Shown here one piece after another: positions 49,905-57,969 of a stretch of 64,000 bases of DNA; within the stretch, counting starts at the first letter, position 1, and each line of letters opens with the position of its first letter. A model generated the notes under the pieces. The model searched no databases, was not told the DNA's origin, and saw nothing but the letters and a program-made list of their open reading frames with translations. This DNA is from Variovorax sp. YR216. GTDB taxonomy: Bacteria; Pseudomonadota; Gammaproteobacteria; Burkholderiales; Burkholderiaceae_C. The stretch covers positions 62,001 through 126,000 of the forward strand of contig NZ_FNRO01000013.1 of assembly GCF_900107745.1 (NCBI RefSeq). Direction: 5' to 3'. The translations under genes were made by a program, and so were the position numbers.

Positions 49905-51239
49905 TCAGCGCGCCTTCGGGTGCGCGGGCCGCGCGAGGCCCAGGTGCTCGCGCAGCGTGCGGCCCGCGTAGTCCCTGCGGAACAGGCCGCGCCGCTGCAG
50001 CTGCGGAATCACCAGATCCGCGAAGTCGCGCAGCCCGTGCGGCAATGTCGGCGCCAGCACGTTGAAGCCGTCGGCCGCTCCGGTGCTGAACCAGTGTTCG
50101 AGCTGGTCCGCGATGCTTTCGGGCGTGCCGACGATCGTCCAGTGCCCCCGCGCGCCGGCCACTTTTTCATAGAGCTGGCGGATGCTGAGACCGTCGCGTT
50201 TCGCGAGCGCGGCGAAGAGCTCCTGGCGGCTCTTCCAGCCTTCGGTCACCGGCAGGTCCTGCGGGAACGGGTCGTCCACCGAATAGCGCGACAGATCGAC
50301 GTTGCCGAGGAAGGTCGAGAGAAGTCCGACGCCGAGCACCGGGTCGATCAGCGACTGGAGCTGCTCGAACTTCTCCTGTGCTTCCTGCTCGCTGCGGCCG
50401 ATGAAGGGCGAGATGCCGGGCAGGATCTTGAGCTGGTCCGGCGCGCGACCGTAGGTGGCAAGCCGCCCCTTGAGCGAGCGGTAGAACGCACGCGCGTCCT
50501 CCACCGTCTGCTGCGCGGTGAACACCACTTCGGCCGTCGCGGCAGCGAGGTCCTGCCCGTCCGCGGACGAACCGGCCTGCACCAGCACCGGATAGCCCTG
50601 CGGCGCGCGCGGCGTCTGCAATCCGCCGTGGACGGTGAAGTGCTCGCCCTCGTGCGCGACGCGGTGCAGCTTTGCGGGATCGAAATAACGGTTGGCCGCC
50701 TTGTCGTGGATGAAGGCGTCGTCCTCCCAGGTGTCCCAGAGGCCTTTCACGATCTCCACGTACTCGTGTGCGCGGGCATAGCGATGGGCGTGGTCGAGCT
50801 GCCTGGGCAAGCCGAAGCTGCGCGCCTCGAAATCGCTGCCCGAGGTCACGAGGTTCCAGCCGCTGCGCCCGCCGCTGATCTGGTCCAGCGCCGCGTACTT
50901 GCGCGCGAGGTGATAGGCCGGCAGGTAGGTCGCCGACACCGTCGCGACCAGCCCGATGCGGCTGGTCGATTGCGACAGCGCCGCGAGCGTGATGAGCGGG
51001 TCGAGCGGATACCACAGCGCGTTCTTCGCGACCGCGTCGTCAGGCGGGCCGGGCAGCCCGACGTTGTCGGCGAAGAAGATCGCGTCGAACTTCGCTTCCT
51101 CAGCGATACGCGTCCACTCGCGCAGCGATTCGATGCGGCTGGCTGCGCCAGGATCGACGTCAGGATGCCGCCACGCGGCAAGGTGATGCCCGACGCCGAA
51201 GAAGAAGGCGCCGAGATGCATTTGCGGACGCGCGCTCAC
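49905..51239 (-). CDS. LLM-class FMN-dependent monooxygenase (NtaA/SsuD-like)
   Basis: It has 444 residues. A GTG at 51239 overlaps the upstream gene's stop (GTGA), which I prefer; an ATG at 51221 is possible. MHLGAFFFGVGHHLAAWRHP, FADNVGLPG, ISGGRSGWNLVTS, RYARAHEYVEIVKGLWDTWEDDAFI and GYPVLVQAGSSADG are the NtaA/SnaA/SoxA family motifs. With reduced FMN such enzymes cleave C-S or C-N bonds. Coupling with a sulfonate-binding protein points to organosulfur use. Confidence 0.92.
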   Translation of the reverse strand: MSARPQMHLGAFFFGVGHHLAAWRHPDVDPGAASRIESLREWTRIAEEAKFDAIFFADNVGLPGPPDDAVAKNALWYPLDPLITLAALSQSTSRIGLVATVSATYLPAYHLARKYAALDQISGGRSGWNLVTSGSDFEARSFGLPRQLDHAHRYARAHEYVEIVKGLWDTWEDDAFIHDKAANRYFDPAKLHRVAHEGEHFTVHGGLQTPRAPQGYPVLVQAGSSADGQDLAAATAEVVFTAQQTVEDARAFYRSLKGRLATYGRAPDQLKILPGISPFIGRSEQEAQEKFEQLQSLIDPVLGVGLLSTFLGNVDLSRYSVDDPFPQDLPVTEGWKSRQELFAALAKRDGLSIRQLYEKVAGARGHWTIVGTPESIADQLEHWFSTGAADGFNVLAPTLPHGLRDFADLVIPQLQRRGLFRRDYAGRTLREHLGLARPAHPKAR

Positions 51240-52258
51240 GGCTTGGCAGGCAACACGGCGTCGCTGATCCGGATGGCCTTCGGGATGAGCTTGAGCTGGA
51301 AGAAGGTGTCGGCGATCTTCTGCTGGCCGGCGACCACCTCGGGAGTGATCGGCTTCACGTTGAACTCGTAGCGGCGCAGCGCGGTCTCGACCACGTCCAC
51401 CGGCAGGCCTTGCAGCGGCGCGATCAGCTCGGCCGCCTGCCGCAGGTTCTTCTTGAGCCAGATGCCCTGCGAGACGGAATCCTCGAAGAGCGCATCGATC
51501 ACCTGCGGATGCTTCGCGACGAAGCCGCGCTCGGCCAGGTAGAACTGGTAGTTGTTGACCACGTCGGGCGTGCCGTCGGCGAGCACGCGGGCGCCGATGG
51601 CCTTTTCGGCAGCGGCCTGGAACGGATCCCAGATCACCCACGCATCGACGTTCCTGCTTTCGAAAGCCGCGCGGCCGTCGGCGGGCGCGAGGTAGACCGG
51701 CTGGATATCCGCGAGCGAGAGGCCGTGTTTCTCCAACTGCTTCACGAGCAGGTAGTGCACGTTGCTGCCCTTGTTGAGCGCGACCTTCCTGCCCTTCAGG
51801 TCGGCCACCGACTTGATCGGTGAATCCTTGAGCACGAGGATCGCCTCGGCGCGCGGCGCGGCCGGATCGAAGCCGATGTACGCGAAGCGCGCGCCCGCGG
51901 CCTGCGCGAAGATCGGCGGCGCCTCGCCGACGTAGCCGACGTCGACCGCGCCGACGTTCAGCCCTTCGAGCAGGTGCGGGCCGGCCGGGAACTCGACCCA
52001 CTTCACGCCGAAGCCGAGCGGCGCGAGCTTCTTCTCGAGCGTGCCCTGCGCCTTCTGCAGCACGAAGAGGCTGGCCGACTTCTGGTAGCCGATGCGAAGC
52101 TCGCCCTTGGGCTGCTGCGCGTGCGCGGACGACGTGCCGAAGAAAAGTGCGACGAACGCCATCACGCCAAGCAGCAGCGCGCCGGCGATGAAGCTGCGCA
52201 GCCTGTGACGCGGCGTGGGAGGGATGGCGCAGGATTCGCAGTGTCTGGCGGTCGGCAT
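51236..52258 (-). CDS. Aliphatic sulfonate ABC transporter substrate-binding protein (SsuA family)
   Basis: It has 340 residues from the ATG at 52258 (GAGGACA upstream). The N-terminal 46 residues contain a membrane/signal stretch (FIAGALLLGVMAFVALFF..SSAHA). ELRIGYQKSASLFVLQKAQGTLEKKLAPLGFGVKWVEFPAGP, YVGEAPPIFAQAAGA and RKVALNKGSNVHYLLVK are SsuA motifs. It is a paralogue of the gene at 48927. It precedes and overlaps the monooxygenase gene, so binding and oxidation are co-expressed. Confidence 0.92.
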   Translation of the reverse strand: MPTARHCESCAIPPTPRHRLRSFIAGALLLGVMAFVALFFGTSSAHAQQPKGELRIGYQKSASLFVLQKAQGTLEKKLAPLGFGVKWVEFPAGPHLLEGLNVGAVDVGYVGEAPPIFAQAAGARFAYIGFDPAAPRAEAILVLKDSPIKSVADLKGRKVALNKGSNVHYLLVKQLEKHGLSLADIQPVYLAPADGRAAFESRNVDAWVIWDPFQAAAEKAIGARVLADGTPDVVNNYQFYLAERGFVAKHPQVIDALFEDSVSQGIWLKKNLRQAAELIAPLQGLPVDVVETALRRYEFNVKPITPEVVAGQQKIADTFFQLKLIPKAIRISDAVLPAKP

Positions 52259-52400
52259 GGGGTGTCCTCGGGAATCGCGTCGCGACGGGCGACAAAAACG
52301 AGCGGCATTGTCCGAAGCACCCGTGCAAAGCTGAACGACCGTTATTTCAGATGCATATGACCCAAACAACCAAGGCACCGGGGCGCACAATGCCCGCACG

Positions 52401-53390
52401 ATGCGCGCGATGGTTCTTCATGCCGCCGGCCAGCCGCTCCGGCTGGAGCAGCGCCCGGTTCCGCTCCCCGCCGCCGGCGAACTGCGCCTGCGGGTCCTGG
52501 CCTGCGCGGTGTGCCGCACCGACCTGCATGTGGTCGATGGCGACCTGCCGCTGCGCACGCTGCCGATCGTGCCGGGCCACGAGATCGTGGGCGAGGTCGA
52601 AGCCATCGGCGCCGGCGTGCACGGGCACGGGATCGGCGACCGCGTCGGCGTCCCTTGGCTCGGCCATACCTGCGGGCACTGCGCGTTCTGCACGGCCGGG
52701 CGCGAGAACCTGTGCGACACACCGCGCTTCACCGGCTACGACCGCGACGGCGGCTTCGCCAGCCACGTCGTGGCGGAAGCCGATTTCTGCCTGCCGCTCG
52801 GCGATGCGACACAGGATCCGGCGCACATCGCGCCGCTGATGTGCGCGGGGCTGATCGGCTGGCGCAGCCTGAAGGCGGCCGGCGAAGGCGTGCGGCGGCT
52901 CGGCCTCTACGGCTTCGGCGCGGCGGCGCACCTGATCGCGCAGGTGGCGATCGCGCAGGGGCGCGAGGTCTACGCCTTCACGCGGTCCGGCGACGTCGCA
53001 GGTCAGGCCTTCGCGCGTTCGCTCGGCGCGGTCTGGGCCGGGGCATCGGACGAAGTGCCGCCCGAGCGGCTCGACGCCGCGATCATCTTCGCGCCGGCCG
53101 GGGCCCTCGTGCCGCTCGCGCTGCAGGCCGTGCGCAAGGGCGGGCGCGTGGTCTGCGGCGGCATCCACATGAGCGACATTCCGGCCTTCCCCTACCGGCT
53201 GCTGTGGGAAGAGCGCGAGCTGGTCTCGGTCGCGAACCTCACGCGCGCCGACGGCCGCGAGTTCCTTGAGGTCGTGCGCACGCATCCGCCGCAGGTCCAC
53301 GTCACCACCTACGCGCTCGAGCAGGCCAACGAGGCGATGGCGGATCTGCGCGCGGGCCGGATCGCGGGTGCTGCGGTGCTGATTCCGTGA
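52401..53390 (+). CDS. Zinc-dependent alcohol dehydrogenase
   Basis: It has 329 residues. Catalytic zinc ligands are Cys38 (AVCRTDLH) and His60/Glu61 (PGHEIVG); structural zinc ligands are Cys91, Cys94, Cys97 and Cys105 (CGHCAFC..ENLC). GLYGFGAAAHLIAQVA is the nucleotide-binding loop, where GFGAAA replaces the usual GxGGLG. It oxidises alcohols with NAD(P). It is divergent from the sulfonate-binding gene by 142 bases. Confidence 0.92.
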   Translation: MRAMVLHAAGQPLRLEQRPVPLPAAGELRLRVLACAVCRTDLHVVDGDLPLRTLPIVPGHEIVGEVEAIGAGVHGHGIGDRVGVPWLGHTCGHCAFCTAGRENLCDTPRFTGYDRDGGFASHVVAEADFCLPLGDATQDPAHIAPLMCAGLIGWRSLKAAGEGVRRLGLYGFGAAAHLIAQVAIAQGREVYAFTRSGDVAGQAFARSLGAVWAGASDEVPPERLDAAIIFAPAGALVPLALQAVRKGGRVVCGGIHMSDIPAFPYRLLWEERELVSVANLTRADGREFLEVVRTHPPQVHVTTYALEQANEAMADLRAGRIAGAAVLIP

Positions 53391-53400
53391 CGATCAAGAG

Positions 53401-53550
53401 GCGCGCAAGGTGGTCGTGCACTCGATCCACAGCTCGGCGCTGTATGCGCCCTACACCTTCGCGAATGCGTCGATCGACGACCTCGCGGCCGAAGAAACCT
53501 TCGAGTTCATCGACGAGCAGAAGCATGCTGGCCTCTACCGCGCCTCGTAG
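53401..53550 (+). pseudogene. Possible gene remnant after the alcohol dehydrogenase
   Basis: A frame running to the TAG at 53550 has protein-like composition (VVVHSIHSSALYAPYTF..., then a TFEFIDEQKHAGLYRAS end), unlike the random GC-rich shadows nearby, but it has no credible start and runs back into the dehydrogenase gene. It looks like the C-terminal end of a lost gene. I do not recognise the family; it could also be noise. Confidence 0.3.
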
Positions 53551-53576
53551 CCGCACCGGCGGAGACGTCATCCGAA

Positions 53577-53882
53577 ATGCAGACCAGCGATATCCCTGCG
53601 ACAACATTGCCACATCCCACTTCGTCTCCACTCGATACGTTCCCGCTGTCTTTGCAGCCGCCGCCGGACGCGGCGGACCGCAGTCTGTGGGGCTCCCATC
53701 TCGATCAGCGCGAACAAGTGCGGGCGACTTTGCGCACGGCCAAGGAATGGCTGGAACAGTGCGAGCCCAGCAGTCCCGTCGTGATTCTGCTCAAGCAGGC
53801 CGAACGCCTTCTGGGAAGACGCTTCGCCGAAGTGGCGCAAGCCATTCCACCAGACTTGCTGGCCCGATGGGACGCAGAATGA
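53577..53882 (+). CDS. Orphan TssA (ImpA) C-terminal-like protein
   Basis: It has 101 residues. The second half, with REQVRATLRTAKEWLEQCEPSSPVVILLKQAERLL and the motif EPSSPV at 63-68, matches the C-terminal end of the type VI secretion protein TssA, where this segment closes the oligomer. The first 35 residues are Pro/Ser/Thr-rich linker. No other type VI genes are in the window, so it is a truncated or exapted fragment. Its base composition is less GC-rich than its surroundings. It converges with an FHA gene. Confidence 0.6.
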   Translation: MQTSDIPATTLPHPTSSPLDTFPLSLQPPPDAADRSLWGSHLDQREQVRATLRTAKEWLEQCEPSSPVVILLKQAERLLGRRFAEVAQAIPPDLLARWDAE

Positions 53883-53910
53883 CGCAGAACCTATTGACTC
53901 AAACTCAACA

Positions 53911-54333
53911 CTAGAGCTTCCCGCGTCCGCTCAGCGGCGCTTCCGGCGCGGTTGGCGCATCGGCGTCGGCGGCCGGACGCGGGATGTTGACCAAGAGCCC
54001 GTGCATCGTCAGCATGCGCAGCGCCTCGATCTGGGTGAACTCCTGGTCGGTCGCGACGAAGCGCATCTCGTAGGTGCCGAGGCGGATCGCGTCGCCGTCG
54101 ACGAGCACCTGGGTCTCGATCTGCACGTCGTTGACGAAGGTGCCGTTGCGGCTGCCGAGGTCGGTGATGGTGACGAAGGCCTGTTCGACGTCGATCAGCG
54201 CATGGTCGCGGCTGGCCTGCGCGGAATCGACGATCACGTCGTTGGTCGGGCCGCGACCCACTCTGTTCCCCTGGGGAGCGAGTTGTACCTGCCGGGTTTC
54301 GCCGGTCGCGGTCATCATGAGAAGGGTTGGCAT
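53911..54333 (-). CDS. FHA-domain protein
   Basis: It has 140 residues from the ATG at 54333. It is a single forkhead-associated domain with RVGRGPTND (24-32), SRDH (41-44) and DLGSRNGTFVND (58-69), the conserved phosphothreonine-binding signature. A Pro/Ala-rich tail follows. FHA proteins bind phosphorylated partners and often regulate type VI secretion; the neighbouring TssA-like fragment makes that origin plausible, but no kinase is nearby. Confidence 0.9.
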   Translation of the reverse strand: MPTLLMMTATGETRQVQLAPQGNRVGRGPTNDVIVDSAQASRDHALIDVEQAFVTITDLGSRNGTFVNDVQIETQVLVDGDAIRLGTYEMRFVATDQEFTQIEALRMLTMHGLLVNIPRPAADADAPTAPEAPLSGRGKL

Positions 54334-54411
54334 GGTGGGTGGTCCTGGCGCGCGGTCACAAGACCTCAGCGCACGCATCGTATATCGGCCGCATCCCGCG
54401 ATTGTGTAGGG

Positions 54412-55335
54412 TCAGCCTTCGATGGGCAGGCTGGCGGCAGGCACCGGCTCGTCGCGCCGGCGACGCTGCGGCCACAGCACCGAAGCGATGGCCACCATCA
54501 TCAACGCGACTGCGGTCCAGTCCTGCCAGTACACCGTCTCGCCAAGCCAGATGGCGCCGCTGAAGACGCCGAGCACAGGGATCAGCATCACGCTGAGCGT
54601 CGAGGCAACAGGCGGCAGCCCGCGCGCGAGGTAGAACCACGCGGCATGCGCGAAGCCGAAGATCAGCACCGCGTTGTAGGCGATCGCGGCCCAGGCGGCC
54701 GGGCTCGGTGCGTGCCATTGCGGGCGCTCGAAGAGCACGGCCAGCAAGCCCATCACGACGGCGGTCAGCGCCGTCATCCAGAACGAGAGCGTGAGCGTGG
54801 GCACCTCGATGCGCGTGTGCCGCAGCAACTGCGTGCCCAGTGCCCAGGTGGCCGCGGCCACCAGCGCCAGCGCGACGTAACCGGGGCGTCCGGCCAGATC
54901 GGTGAACTCGTTCCACAGCAACAGCCCCACGCCGAGCGCGCACGCGCTCACGCCGAGCCAACCGCGCTGCGAGAGCACCGTCTTGAAAAGCAGCGCGCCG
55001 ATGACCGCGGAGAACACCGGCATCGTGTAGCCGAGGATCGCCGCACGCCCGCTGGAGAGCGCCTTCACCGCGAGGATGATGCAGGCGTGCCAGACGAACA
55101 TGTTGGTCGCGGACAGCCAGAGCAATTCGGGCCAGTGCCTGCGCGGCACCCGGAACGGCGTCTTCATGACCACCAGCGCCAGGCCGAGGACCGGCAGGCC
55201 CAGCCAGAGCGACAGGGCCCGGAACGTCAGCGGCGGGTAATCGGCCACGCCGAGTTTCATGACGGGCCAGTTGAGGCCCCACGCCAGCGTCAGCGGAACG
55301 AGAAGTGCGATCTGGCGAAGCGAGATGGTTTGCAT
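54412..55335 (-). CDS. EamA/DMT-superfamily transporter
   Basis: It has 307 residues from the ATG at 55335. About ten membrane helices in two EamA repeats are visible (IALLVPLTLAWGLNWPVMKLG; AWAAIAYNAVLIFGFAHAAWFYLA; LSVMLIPVLGVFSGAIWLGE). Members export or import metabolites such as amino acids. The substrate is not indicated. It is divergent from a GAF-domain gene by 92 bases. Confidence 0.9.
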   Translation of the reverse strand: MQTISLRQIALLVPLTLAWGLNWPVMKLGVADYPPLTFRALSLWLGLPVLGLALVVMKTPFRVPRRHWPELLWLSATNMFVWHACIILAVKALSSGRAAILGYTMPVFSAVIGALLFKTVLSQRGWLGVSACALGVGLLLWNEFTDLAGRPGYVALALVAAATWALGTQLLRHTRIEVPTLTLSFWMTALTAVVMGLLAVLFERPQWHAPSPAAWAAIAYNAVLIFGFAHAAWFYLARGLPPVASTLSVMLIPVLGVFSGAIWLGETVYWQDWTAVALMMVAIASVLWPQRRRRDEPVPAASLPIEG

Positions 55336-55427
55336 TGGGGGAGCTTTGTGTGCCGCAGGTGGAACCCTGCCTCGAAGCGCCGTAAGAATTGCGTAAGATT
55401 CGAGCTCGCGCCCCAAACAGTTTATTC

Positions 55428-55886
55428 ATGCCCGATGACGATTTGCCCACGCCCGCAGCAGCGGTTCGCAACCTTCTGGCCTCCGGCGGGATCGTCCCGG
55501 CGCTGGCCATGCTCAACGACAGGACTTCTTTCCGGTTCACGGCAATCTACAAGCTTAACGGCGACGTGATGCATGCGGCGCACGCCTTCGATCGCGAGTC
55601 CGAATACCGCACGTGGCTCAAGGTGGTGCCGCTCGGGAAGAGCTTCTGCCAGCACGCGGTCGAACACGGCGAATTCGTGACCAGCCACGCGTCCCGGGAC
55701 CAGCGCCTGGCCAACCGGCCCTATACCGGCATGGTCGAGTCGTACTACGGCCGTGTGCTCACGAAGGAGTGCGGTACGCCCTATGGGACCTTCATCCATT
55801 TCGACCTCGAGCCGCGCAGCATTCCCACCGAGGAGATCCACTTCCTGCGGGAAGTGATTCCGCAATTCGTCGACTTCCTCGAGTGA
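55428..55886 (+). CDS. GAF-domain protein
   Basis: It has 152 residues from the ATG at 55428. The single GAF fold shows FRFTAIYKLNGD, LGKSFCQHAVEHGEFVTSHASRDQRLANRPY and SYYGRVL, typical of small-molecule sensing GAF domains, and the conserved Cys in SFCQHAV. There is no output domain. It may modulate the divergent transporter or a distant kinase. An upstream in-frame start near 55389 is less convincing. Confidence 0.75.
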   Translation: MPDDDLPTPAAAVRNLLASGGIVPALAMLNDRTSFRFTAIYKLNGDVMHAAHAFDRESEYRTWLKVVPLGKSFCQHAVEHGEFVTSHASRDQRLANRPYTGMVESYYGRVLTKECGTPYGTFIHFDLEPRSIPTEEIHFLREVIPQFVDFLE

Positions 55887-55910
55887 GCGGTCGGCCCTCC
55901 GGCGACGAGA

Positions 55911-56849
55911 TCACGAGGCCGGCCGCAGCAGCGCCACGAACGCCGCCGCTGCGGGCGACAGGCTGTATGCCCTGCGCGTGATCAGGTAGATCGGCGGCAC
56001 GCGGATCGGCAGCTTCACCGGCAAAGTGCGCAGCACACCAAGCCGCGCATAGTGCGCCGCCTGCGAGGCCGGCATCACCGCGCACATGTCCGAGTGCTCC
56101 AGCAATGCGGTCATCGCGATCGGCGACGCCGTCTCCGTGACGCGCAGCCGCTCCTGGATGCCGGCCTCGTGCAGTGCCGCCTCGAAGCGCCCGCGCTGCG
56201 GTGAGCCGGGCGGCTGCAGCAGCCACGGCCACTCGACCAGTTCGCGCAAGGACACCGACCTGCGCCTGAGGAGCGGATGGGTCTTGCGCACCACGACCAC
56301 CTGCGGCTCGCCGAGCAACGGCACGCAGTCGAAGGCCTCGGCGCTGTGGTCCTCCGTGAGGCGGCCGAGCATCAGGTCGACCTCGCCACGCGCGAGCAGG
56401 CGCAGCATCACGTCGCTGGTGTCGACCACGACGCTGACCGCCACGCGCTCGTGCTCTTGCTGATAGGCCACCAGCGTCGGCGCGAGCAGTTCCGGCACCG
56501 CGCCCGGCACGCTGCCCACGCGGAGCGCGCCGCTGAGGCCCGAGCGCAACGCCTCGACTTCCTCGCACACTGCGCCGAAATCGGTGAGAACCCATCGGGC
56601 ATGGCGCACCAGCGCCTGGCCGTAGGGCGTGGGCGTCATGCCGCGCGCGATGCGGGTGAACAGTGGCACCGCGAAGGTCTCTTCGAGCTGCTGCAGGAGC
56701 TTCGTCGCCGCCGGCTGGCTGATGTTCATCGCCGCCGCGGCGCGGCCGAGGTTGCGATGCTGGTCGAGCAACGCGAGCAGCACCCATTGCCGCGTGCGAA
56801 GCCGCAGCAGCAGGCGCCATGGCGGGAGATCGGTGGACGGACGAGTCAT
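55911..56849 (-). CDS. LysR-family transcriptional regulator
   Basis: It has 312 residues. The helix-turn-helix (TRQWVLLALLDQHRNLGRAAAAMNISQPAATKLLQQLEE, about 19-58) is standard LysR, followed by the periplasmic-binding-like effector domain. The start codon lies within an 18-bp perfect palindrome. It is divergent from a Bug receptor and a PdxA2-like dehydrogenase, which it probably controls in response to an organic acid. Confidence 0.92.
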   Translation of the reverse strand: MTRPSTDLPPWRLLLRLRTRQWVLLALLDQHRNLGRAAAAMNISQPAATKLLQQLEETFAVPLFTRIARGMTPTPYGQALVRHARWVLTDFGAVCEEVEALRSGLSGALRVGSVPGAVPELLAPTLVAYQQEHERVAVSVVVDTSDVMLRLLARGEVDLMLGRLTEDHSAEAFDCVPLLGEPQVVVVRKTHPLLRRRSVSLRELVEWPWLLQPPGSPQRGRFEAALHEAGIQERLRVTETASPIAMTALLEHSDMCAVMPASQAAHYARLGVLRTLPVKLPIRVPPIYLITRRAYSLSPAAAAFVALLRPAS

Positions 56850-56864
56850 ATACGTACGTATATG
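56847..56864. promoter_or_regulatory. 18-bp perfect palindrome over the LysR start codon
   Basis: CATATACGTACGTATATG is fully self-complementary and includes the LysR ATG (56847-56849 on the minus strand). It is about 90 bases before the Bug gene. It is likely the LysR operator for autoregulation and control of the divergent genes; location over the start is unusual. Confidence 0.6.
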
Positions 56865-56954
56865 AATTCTTCAGAAATCGCGATTGGATTGGAATGGCGA
56901 ACATCCCTAAGCTCTTTGCGTCGGACTTCAAAAAAGACTCGGAGACACGCCCCC

Positions 56955-57944
56955 ATGCCATTCCAGCCCTTGCTGCGCGGCGCCGCTGTCCGCGGACTCG
57001 CCGTCCTGCTGCTGATCGCGGTGCCGCTCGCGGCGGCCGCGCAGAACGCCTACCCCGACAAGCCCGTGCGGATCATGGTCGGTGCGTCGGCGGGCGGCGG
57101 CACCGACATCCTCGCGCGCCTGCTCGCGGACAAGTTCGCCGTTGCCCTGAAGCAGCCGGTCATCGTCGAGAACAGGCCCGGCGCCTCGAACACCATCGCG
57201 GCCGAACTCACGGCCCGCGCAGCGAACGACGGCAGCACGCTGCTGCTCGCCACCAACACCGGCCAGGCGGTCGCGCCGCATCTGCTCAAGCTCAAGTACG
57301 ACCCGCTCAAGGACCTGCAGCCGGTGGGCCTGGTGGCGGTGATGCCCAACGTGCTGGTGGTGCCGTCCACGTCGCCCTACCAGAGCGTGAACGAACTGGT
57401 CGCGGCGATGCGCGCCAGGCCCGGCGCGTTCAGGTACGCCTCCTCGGGCATCGGCAGCACGCAGCACGTGGGCGGCGAGGCCTTCGCGCTGGCCACCGGG
57501 ACGAAGGCCATCCATGTGCCCTATCGCGGCAGCTCGCAGGCGCACATCGACATCATCGGCGGGCAGGTCGAGATGATGTTCGACAGCACCTCGTCGGCCA
57601 TGCAGCAGATCAAGGCGGGCAAGCTGCGGCCTCTCGCGGTCGCGGCGGCCAAGCGCACGCCCGAGTTGCCTGACGTGCCGACGCTCGCGGAAGCCGGCGT
57701 CAGCGGTGCGGACGTCAATACCTGGTACGGCCTCTTCGTCACCGCCGGCACGCCGCGCGCGGCGGTGGAGCGCCTCAACGTCGAGCTCACCCAGAGCCTG
57801 CGCATGGCCGACGTGCAGGAACGCATCAAGGCGCTCGGCGGCGAGATCACGCCGATGGACATCGCCACCTTCGCGGAGATGAACCGCAGCGAGTTCGAAC
57901 GCTACGGCAAGCTGGTCCGGGACACCGGGATGCGCGCCGAGTGA
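56955..57944 (+). CDS. Tripartite tricarboxylate transporter substrate-binding protein (Bug family)
   Basis: It has 329 residues with a Sec signal (GLAVLLLIAVPLAAAAQ) at the front. YPDKPVRIMVGASAGGGTDILARLLADKF and VIVENRPGASNTIAAE are the standard Bug motifs that shape the carboxylate pocket. It binds an organic acid in the periplasm. No TctA/TctB genes follow, which is common for Bug orphans. The start is ATG 56955, preceded by GGAGACACG. It is 25 bases before the PdxA2 gene, so they are co-transcribed. Confidence 0.94.
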   Translation: MPFQPLLRGAAVRGLAVLLLIAVPLAAAAQNAYPDKPVRIMVGASAGGGTDILARLLADKFAVALKQPVIVENRPGASNTIAAELTARAANDGSTLLLATNTGQAVAPHLLKLKYDPLKDLQPVGLVAVMPNVLVVPSTSPYQSVNELVAAMRARPGAFRYASSGIGSTQHVGGEAFALATGTKAIHVPYRGSSQAHIDIIGGQVEMMFDSTSSAMQQIKAGKLRPLAVAAAKRTPELPDVPTLAEAGVSGADVNTWYGLFVTAGTPRAAVERLNVELTQSLRMADVQERIKALGGEITPMDIATFAEMNRSEFERYGKLVRDTGMRAE

Positions 57945-57969
57945 CACACAACCTGAGGATAGAACGTCG

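Noticed and set aside
53387..53914. 175-codon plus-strand frame over the TssA-like gene
   Set aside because: Arg/Ser/Pro-rich and without motifs; it overlaps the better supported 53577-53882 gene.
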